NCBI GenBank assembly: GCA_030549775.1
Contig: CM060178.1
Span: 72,110,652 to 72,174,651 of the forward strand
Length of the DNA stretch: 64,000 nucleotides
Source of the DNA: Tamarix chinensis
Lineage: Eukaryota; Streptophyta; Magnoliopsida; Caryophyllales; Tamaricaceae
Direction: 5' to 3'
The notes beneath the pieces are model-generated. The model saw only the letters and a program-made list of their open reading frames with translations, did no database searches and was not told the origin of the DNA. Made by a program: the position numbers and the translations under genes. This document shows, piece after piece, positions 56,881 through 64,000 of this stretch (within the stretch, counting starts at the first letter, position 1; the number at the start of each line of letters is the position of its first letter).

Positions 56881-57167
56881 ATTGGCTTAGTAATAGTTAG
56901 GATAATTAGGGAAGTTTGGTTCGATCAACCAAAACTTACTCAAATTAGTTGGCAGGGAAGGGCAGTTTGGTAGGACAAGGGTGAAGAATGAGGTAGAGGA
57001 AAGAAGAAAGAAAAGGGTAAAAGAAGGAAATGGGAAAAAGAAAATAAAAGGACAAAAGGTTTATGATTAGGGTTAGAGTTTAGTTAAAATTTTATGATTA
57101 TGGAATTTGGGTAGATTAAAATACCTAATTACCTAGGATTATGAAAGGTTAAATTCATGGTATTACA
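56881..57167 (-). repeat. D chromovirus 3' LTR, part 3 (5' end of that LTR)
   Basis: It ends (plus strand) gttaaattcatggtattaca, so the minus-strand LTR starts TGTAATACC. The region 56990-57060 is purine-rich (gaggaaagaagaaagaaaag), like the leaders of the other large LTRs. It is directly followed by the PPT of D. Confidence 0.75.
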
Positions 57168-57170
57168 TCA

Positions 57171-57184
57171 CTACCCCTTTAAAA
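57171..57184 (-). other. D polypurine tract
   Basis: The minus strand reads TTTTAAAGGGGTAG immediately before the 3' LTR start. The wider context GGGACAAAGTCTCTTTTAAA matches the GACGAAAGTCnnTTTTAAGGGGGG segment of Tekay/Del chromoviruses. Confidence 0.8.
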
Positions 57185-57317
57185 GAGACTTTGTCCCTGA
57201 CTTCAACAAGTCATAGCTGTTGAAAAAGTGAAAAAAATGTAAGGAAAGGCGGTATGAGCAGTTAACTTTTTAGAAGTTGACATACCACTACTGGGTACTA
57301 TCATCTTAAAAGAGAGA

Positions 57318-57492
57318 GAAACTCAAAACCTAATACACCTATGCTAAAAAGCTTGAGATATGACCCATTCATATCCTTCTCTGTCTCCTAAGTCACCTCT
57401 TTTACTCTATGGTGGTTCTAGAGAATCTTCACAAGTGGAATTAAGCTTGTATGGGTCCATGACACTTTGGTGTCAATAATCTACAAGGGCAC
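57318..57492 (-). pseudogene. Chromodomain remnant of the D integrase C-terminus
   Basis: The minus strand reads VPL(stop)IIDTKVSWTHTSL, then IPLVKIL(stop)NHHRVKEV, T(stop)ETEKDMNGSYLKLFS. The pattern IPLVKVLWRNH.VEEATWETEEDMR..YPHLF is the chromodomain at the C-terminus of Tekay-type polyproteins. At least three W codons have become stops (TGG to TAG). Confidence 0.8.
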
Positions 57493-58710
57493 CTCCTCAT
57501 TGGAAATGAATCGTCAAGTTTGATCTCATTAGGACTGATCATGTGGGAAGGATGTAGAACATACTCCATTAAAAGGAAAAGGAGCCAAAGATTTAAGGGA
57601 TTACAAATATCAAAGACATGATCAATGATGCAAAGGTCTAAGAGGGTAAGGGTGGAGTGAGTAGAACCGAAGGTGATCTCTAAGGTTACAATGTAAACAA
57701 AGGAATCAAAATCGATAAGTCAGGATGCTACCCCCATAAAATAGGTCTTTAATGAGGTAAAAAATTCACAAAACTATGAAGAATATGGTAATGGAGAAAA
57801 AGTGGATAAGGCAAAGATGCATAAGAGAATAAGAAGCACAACAAAACCTCAATCTAGAAACACTAATATGAAGTGTGTCTAAGCAAAAGATCAAAATAGG
57901 TAAGTGACAAGTCCACGTGCAATGAAAAAGAAAAAAGAAGAAGGGAATGGTTAAAATATCTCTAGCTCAATGTGTCATGATCTGAACACTACCATAGGGC
58001 CACCTTTTACTCCTTAATGATCTTATCCTTGTTGAGTTGATAACTTTTATGGATACACTTTGTGATTAATTCCTAGGGCTCCTAGTTAAATGGATGGTAT
58101 CATGTATGCACCCAACGTGGGGAATCTTAGATGCAAAAATCTTGGTGTTCAAATTCATTGTGACACTAAAGGATAGACACCTCTCCAAGTTTCCACGTTC
58201 GAATGACCCATTGAAATTACATGATCCCATAGTTGATGCTTCTAAAGGATAAGCATACAAGGGCTCTTATGCAATCATTGGTTATCATCTTCATGAAAAC
58301 CAACTGGGCTCCTTAGTTGACTCATTGAAGCTTGGTGGAGAAATGGTACATCCTCAACTTTATGCCCATAGCCTCCATAAAATTTCTCTTAGAGGCAAAG
58401 GGATTCTAAATCCCATGTGGAGACCATGTTGGTAGGTGCATCGACTCACCACGATTCATGATGTGACAGATCTACACAAACGCGTATTCTTGAGATATAA
58501 CACCAAAATCATGTTGGGAAAACCCTATCTTAATAAGCATATAAGATCAAATCATAAAAGATAAAATCACACATAATAAGACCACTTAAGCTACCTATTT
58601 CCCAATTCCTCATAAGGTTAATTAGGATTTTAAACAGATTAGAAAAATTTAATGCATTTAGGATCATGAAAATTGAGTCTCTAACCAAAAAATGGTTCTC
58701 AACAACCAAA

Positions 58711-58724
58711 ATCTCTGATACTAT
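58711..58724 (-). other. D primer-binding site (initiator Met tRNA type)
   Basis: The minus strand reads ATAGTATCAGAGAT, compared with TGGTATCAGAGC, lying just inside the right LTR. Confidence 0.75.
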
Positions 58725-58725
58725 C

Positions 58726-60771
58726 TATAACAACACCAAATTTTAGGACTAAAATATTTATTTTAAATAGTTGATTATGGAAGCCAAACCACAAAACATA
58801 GGGGTTGTCGCATATCATCCAACATAGAAGAGTCACTTCTTATGTCTAGTTTATGTCAGGTGCAAGGAAAAAAGTAACTTCGTACCTAGGACTTAGGTGT
58901 GGTAAGCACTTGATTCAACCATAATACAAGATACAAAGTAGATAGAAGGAAATATGTATAATGAAAACAAAGAACTAGGAGTAATTAGAGAGATAAAGAT
59001 ATCAAGATAACCATACTCTATATGAATTCAATTTAACACTCACTGAAGAAAAGAATATCAAAAGTAGAACTTAGCAATCACCTATAAAATAAGGTAGGCT
59101 TGATCATAAAAATGAGCAACGCCCATGAAAAGGATGATTAGTACACTATATACTAAGTAAGGTGATAATACAATCATAGATAAAGAGCATGCATAACACT
59201 TAAGACTGAAAAGGGAAGATGTATTATACATAGAAATCACACCATGACATAGCTCACAAGAGAAACTAAAATAGTTCCATAATAGGTATACTTATAATCT
59301 ATTTCTTTATTAGGTTGAGTTCAAGGACCCCACTATTCACAACCGATAGAACAATATCAATAATATACAACCCCAAAGAAAAACATTCATGGCTACTATT
59401 CTCATTTGATAAAATAGACCAGTACAACCCCAAGGCATAATACTCCTAACCACGCTTTTCATATGGTGGATTGAACTAATATAACCCCATGGCACAATGC
59501 ATCTGACCACTATTCTCGTCTAGTGGAATAGATTGAAGAAAGCGGTCCTAACTCATGTAATATTTCTCTTTAAATATTAATGTATTATTAGAGCATTGAT
59601 TATTTTATGTTTCATACAAGCTTACCATAAATATGAAATGCATATAAATATACAACTGATAGATAATTATATCATTCATTTAGGGGAAGGTCTATAACGT
59701 CCCTCCAAAACCCTAATTTCACAGCATGAGCATAACTTCTCCTAAAGGACTCATATCATCACCAAATTTAATAAAACATCCTAAATTAGTATAATTAAAA
59801 TTATAAAACCCTGAAGGGTTATAAAGTCATGATTATTTTACATATTATCATCATATGACCAAAATGCTCATATAATAGCCATAAAACCCTAATTTCCACA
59901 AAAAACCCTTAAATATGACATCATCAATCTCCCACCTTCAATTTATTACATCACCATACAACTTAGCCATATTAATTTCCAATTTCCCATGCTCTACCAA
60001 AAACATATTTCATATTACCACACTTAGGGTTTTAAGATAAAAAGTATCACATCTAGACCATATAAGATCATGCTTTCACGCAGTATCCACATTTCTATAT
60101 CATAATACAATATTATCATAACTTGATCTTAACACATGAATAATGAGATATAATAACTTAAATCATGATATTGCACACAAAATACACATAGCATTCAAGA
60201 ATCCCTAACTACAATATGTATCCTTACATAAGGTGTCATGGGTCTCTAAGCAAATGTGACGTTAAAATGCCTCCAAGACCACTGGAAAATCACCTACAAA
60301 CCAATATTAGCACAAGTTTGGAACTTATGATAATAACTAAGTAAAGGCTAAAGTAAGGGGCGTGGAAGACTGGAGCAAAACTAAAGCAAACCAAGGCACA
60401 TATGGCTCAAACAAGCTATGACATAAAATGATGCAGCAAGGAGGGGTGTGGTGTCAATACTTGGCGCAACCATGGGGTTAAATTCCGATGTAGCCAAGGG
60501 GGTGTGGCATCACCCTTTGACGCTGCTAGGGCTTTTTGGCTTTGGTTTCTAACTTTGGGGTGGTGGTTTGGCATGGGTTTTTAATGCAACCCAAGGTGGT
60601 GTACATGAGGGAATGATGTTGGAAAGGTGGTGGTGTGTGAGGTTGGAGTGGTTGGAGGAGAATATTTATGAGAGGTTAAAAATATCATAGGTGATGACTC
60701 AACTAAGGGGTTCTACATTAAGGATTGATGCAAATAAGGTGAGGTTAAGTAGAGTTATGATGAAGGTAAGG
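58726..60771 (-). repeat. D chromovirus 5' LTR (right LTR), interrupted by C3
   Basis: The plus strand starts tataacaacaccaaatttta (expected TGTAACACCCC). It contains a CCACTATTCTC-type repeat block (59325-59540), then the region shared with the left LTR up to agttatgatgaaggtaagg. It is cut at 60772 by C3, and the rest lies beyond the window. It preserves the empty sites for C2 (60010-60030). Confidence 0.75.
59325..59540 (-). repeat. CACTATTCTC...GGTGGA block in D LTR
   Basis: Four degenerate units (ccccactattcacaaccgat, tggctactattctcatttga, taaccacgcttttcatatgg, gaccactattctcgtctagt) correspond to the CACTATTAT...CCGGTGGACC block of the A and C LTRs. Confidence 0.65.
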
Positions 60772-61079
60772 TGTAATCTCCCAAAATTTTAGAAAACCAA
60801 TAATTTAATAAATAGCTTTTATTTGAAATAAATTAACTTTTAAAGTTATTTAATTTAATTAATTTATGGATTTTTGAGTATATAAATTTGGACGGGAATA
60901 TTTAGTAAATTAAAATAGATGTTTTGTTATTTTATCATGCTATTTTTATTTAAATAATTTTCCAAACTAATATTTTACAAACTTTATCCTTTTTAAACTA
61001 ATATATTAGATTATAATGAATTAAATTATTGAATTAAATAATTTATCAAGAATATTACATTTTATGATTTTATAAATTA

Positions 61080-62150
61080 ATTTATTTTATTTTTCCTATT
61101 TTTCCATTTCCCCTTTTTACCCTTTTCCCCTTTTACCTTTTCTTCTCTTCTTTTTCCCTTTTTTTTCTCCTCCTTGGGCCGCCGCACCGGCCTGTTCTTT
61201 CCCTTCCTTGCGCGCCGAGCCATAGGCCCATTTCTTCCCCCTTCTCCTTCTCCCACGCCCGACGCAGCACAACCTAGCCCGTTCCTCTTTTTTTTTCCAG
61301 ACTGGATCGGCCGACCTCCCCTTCTTTCATGCGCCAGTCCAACCGCTCGCACTCCCTTCCTTTCTTTCTTCTCCTCGCTCGTGCCCAACCAGCCTCAACG
61401 ACTCCATGCCTGCCACCACCGAGCCGCCCTGCAACTGCCGCAACCTGCCCGACCGACCACCTACTCCTCCTGCCTCTTCCTCTTCTTTTTCTTACCCTCA
61501 CCATCCCTTCATTCCCCATAATTTCGAGCCCTCTTCTCCTTCCCCGAGCTCCCTCTCTCATTTTCTCCTCCTCCCATTTTTCCCCCAATTTTTAGCACAC
61601 CGCCGCTCCAACCGCCGCACTGCACCCCCTACGCCGCCTTCTGCCACCACCTCCTACTTCCCTGCACCATCACGCCACCCCCTCGAGCCCCTGCACTTCC
61701 TCCCTTCTCCACCCCTTCTTTTTTTCTCCCCACTTTTTTCCCTTATCGGCAGGCCACCTTCAACCACTCTTTCCGCCGCCTTCTGGCTGCCTATACCACC
61801 ACCAAACCCACCATTCGACACCGTGCAACCTCCTCTATGATCCCCATACATTAGTTGGCCGAAACAAGACCTCTAACCCCTTCATTTTTCCCTCCTCTTT
61901 TCCTTCCTTCTCAACCTCTCCACCTCGACCCACCTCTACAGCCATCTTCGTCGCCTCGCTGCCGCCGTCTCCGCCACCTTTGGCCGCCAACAACCCATCC
62001 TTAGCCTCTACCTACACCCCCTCTTCACTTCTGCACCCTTCCCTTGCCTCCAATCCTCCCCCATCTACCTCCTTTTCTAGCCTAAAGTCCATAAACCGAG
62101 CCACCCCTCCTCCCTTCTACCTTATTACCTTCTAACCCTTTTCTCCCCCT
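61080..62150 (+). other. Pyrimidine-rich leader of C3
   Basis: C/T-rich, with low-complexity Pro/Ser frames (61406-61840, 144 residues; 61174-61521). Not supported as genes. Confidence 0.65.
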
Positions 62151-62163
62151 TATTCTACATGTG

Positions 62164-62189
62164 GCTCACGTTGTTCATGCAGCGTGAGC
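62164..62189 (+). other. Conserved hairpin of the C LTR (C3 copy, loop inverted)
   Basis: Arms GCTCACG and CGTGAGC flank the loop TTGTTCATGCAG, whose reverse complement CTGCATGAACAA matches the C2 loop CTGCATGAGCAA at 11 of 12 positions. Confidence 0.65.
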
Positions 62190-62819
62190 TCCACCTTGAT
62201 TTGGAGTTTATTTATCTAATTTTTGAGGTATATTAATAGTTAATTAAAGTGTATTATTATTAAATAAATTTTCTATAAATTTTTATCCTTTTGATTTCTT
62301 ACTTCTAACATAATAATTATTAATATTATTTTTAGGTGTTGAGTTGCTAATTAAGCCTTGAATCCTTAACCAGGATACTGGTAAGGTTTGATTTTTACGG
62401 GATTAAGATAATCGTTAATCCTCTCTTAAATGCATGAAAAAACGTATGCTAGCACATTAGGGATTTTAGTATGATTTTATGCATATTTTGTGTGCCTAGC
62501 ATGATATATAGATGGTTGTTTATATTGATTGATAAAAAAGAAAAGTATGATAGCTTTTGTGCCATGTGCAGGTATGATATTTAAGGAAGTAGTTTGATTA
62601 TTGATGGAAATATTAAATGATTGTCTATGATGTATTATATCATTAATACATGAATAATATTATTGTGAGCCTAAGGGTATTTTAGTAATATGCCTATGTA
62701 AGTAGGTGATCTAATATATGTAGTTGCTAATGAGTATTATGTTGAATAATGACAAGTTGGTGGAGTTAAATGATAAGAATGAAGTGCTAATATTAGTATT
62801 TTATGTAGTGGTGGTAAAT

Positions 62820-64000
62820 TCATAAAAGTTGTGTAATAAAGGGGTTAAGTGGAAATTTTATAAGTGAAAAGGGTATTTTGGAAATTTTGTAGTAAAGGGG
62901 TTGTTTCGTAATTTTGAAAGAAATGGGTAAAACGGTGATTTTGTAAGTAAAAGGGTATTTTGGTAATTTCAAAAGAAAGGGGTGAAATGATAATTTATAA
63001 GTAAAAGGATAAAATTATAAGTTGTCAGAAAGAAGGGTATTATGGTAATTTTAGAGGCAAAAGGGCAATATGGTAATTTTATGATTAAATGGAAAAATGA
63101 TAATTTTATAAGTAAAGGGGTATTATGGTAATTTTAGAGGTAAGTGATAAAATGAAAATTTTAGAAGAGAAGGGCAAAATGGTAATTTGTAAGAAAGGGG
63201 TAAAATAGTAATCTTGGATGTAAAGGGGTATTATGGTAATTTACAAGCAAAAGGGTAATATGGTAAATTTGGATGTAAAGGGGGTAAGATGGCAATTTTT
63301 ATAAATAAAAGGATATTGTGGTGATTTGGAAGTAAGGGGTAGAAGGGTAATCTTGTAAATAAAAGGATGTTTATGGCAAACTTGGGAGTAAGGGGTAACT
63401 TGGTAATTATAAAAATGACGAAGGGTAATCTTGTAATTAAATTATGATTATAGAAGGGCAATTGGATAATTATGATACTAGAGAAGGGTAATTTGGTAAA
63501 TTAACCAATTAAAGGGCATTATGGTAATTTTAATAATGGAGAAGGGTAATATAGTAATTATAAAAATGGAGAAGAGTAAATTAATAATTATAAATATGGA
63601 GAAGGGTAAATTGGTAATTATAATTATGAAGAAGGGTAAATTAATAATTGTAACTATGAAGAAGGGTAATTTGGGATTTATGATAATTAAAAAGGGTAAA
63701 ATGGTAATTATAATAATTAAGAAGGGTAAAATGGCAATGATAATAATTGAGAAGGGTAATTTGGTAATTTTGATAATGGATAAGGGCGATTTGGTAATTT
63801 ATCCAACTAAAGGGGTAATTTAGTAATTATGATAATGGAGAAGGGTAATTTGGTAATTTAACTGACTAAAGGATAAGTTAGTAATTATTTAACCTACTAA
63901 AGGGGCAAATTGGTAATCATGATAGCAAAGATGGGTAATTTGGTAATTTATTCACTAAAGGGCAAGTTCTGGATTGTAATAAAAGAAAAGGGCAAATTGG
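62820..64000 (+). repeat. ~30-33-bp minisatellite of C3
   Basis: Over 30 units of the type gaagggtaatttggtaatta plus a variable A/T-rich part run to the window end. From 63521 to 63823 units of about 30 bp stay in frame, giving a repeated Met-Glu-Lys-Gly-(Lys/Asn)-Leu-Val-Ile pattern; this is a by-product of unit length. Confidence 0.9.

Larger units (their letters stand above)
57168..58725 (-). mobile_element. Internal region of the D chromovirus, strongly deleted
   Basis: Only 1,558 bp separate the two LTRs, compared with about 4-5 kb in complete chromoviruses. The minus strand carries an initiator-Met PBS (58724-58711), a chromodomain remnant (57492-57318) and a PPT. RT, RNase H and integrase core were not recognised, so a large internal deletion or heavy decay is inferred. 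The 64-residue frame at 58066-58260 is unrecognised. Confidence 0.75.
60772..64000 (+). mobile_element. Large LTR C3 (plus orientation), truncated by the window edge
   Basis: It begins TGTAATCTCCCAAAATTTTA. The following text (aataaatagcttttatttga, a pyrimidine-rich leader at 61080-62150, hairpin, minisatellite) parallels C2 at 36574 onward in order. The TSD cannot be checked because the right end lies outside the window. Confidence 0.8.

Noticed and set aside
42571..56885. A TSD for the plus-strand gypsy element
   Set aside because: The bases before 42571 (aaagg) and after 56880 (attgg) do not match, and shifting the LTR edges by a few bases did not give a convincing pair.
58066..58260. 64-residue minus frame as an intact small gene
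   Set aside because: It lies in the decayed internal region of D and shows no known motif.
63521..63823. Repeat-protein gene
   Set aside because: In-frame run of a minisatellite; no start context, no domain, stops in the homologous array.

Overview
This window is plant nuclear DNA, almost certainly from an angiosperm. It holds one recognisable host gene with plant-type introns, together with gag and pol remnants of plant Ty1/copia and Ty3/gypsy elements, a Cassandra TRIM LTR with an embedded 5S rRNA-like sequence, and plant hAT non-autonomous elements. The species cannot be told from what I see. There are no operons, CRISPR arrays or bacterial signals. All alignments were made by eye; target-site duplications (TSDs) and lengths were counted directly from the coordinates.

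Layout. (1) 1-1095: two LTR 3' ends in tandem. (2) 1096-~9372: a decayed plus-strand Tekay/Del-like gypsy element, interrupted by a 303-bp Cassandra solo LTR (TSD TGCTC) and a 5,094-bp solo LTR called A1 (TSD TGAAT). (3) ~9373-10165 and 15268-15314: an intron-containing duplicate fragment of a mechanosensitive channel (MSL) gene, split by a complete but dead Ty1/copia element (10166-15267, TSD CTTAA). (4) 15315-25779: a minus-strand large LTR, C1, split by large LTR A2 (TSD AGTTC), which itself carries a 1,037-bp hAT element (8-bp TSD GTTGAAGT). (5) 25780-29400: AT-rich DNA with an RPA1-like remnant and a ~140-bp tandem duplication. (6) 29420-32523, minus strand: the MSL10-like mechanosensitive channel gene in about five exons, the only plausibly functional host gene. 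(7) 32524-35867: a second hAT MITE and a copia RT remnant. (8) 35868-64000: a minus-strand chromovirus relic, D (LTR, 1.56-kb internal, LTR, with initiator-Met PBS, PPT and chromodomain traces). Its left LTR is broken by large LTR C2 (TSD ATAT+T/G) and by a plus-strand gypsy element (42571-56880). That gypsy element contains large LTR A3 (TSD TATAC) and a minus-strand LTR fragment with a tRNA-Asp-type PBS. The right LTR of D is broken by large LTR C3, which runs off the window.

How the pieces relate. The large LTRs (A: 4.6-5.1 kb; C: 4.8-5.0 kb) share TGTAACACCCC-type ends, very long purine/pyrimidine-asymmetric or GC-rich leaders, internal tandem arrays, and a recurring CACTATTAT...CCGGTGGACCGG block that D also carries. 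They lack coding sequence, which fits solo LTRs. Several insertions can be proved inside the window, because a paralogous copy keeps the empty site or because the broken coding frame resumes after the TSD. The most notable points are the MSL gene/pseudogene pair, the layered insertion history, the shared LTR repeat block, a hairpin whose loop is inverted in one C copy, and a palindrome cluster in the A3 promoter region. I found no convincing new multi-gene system.
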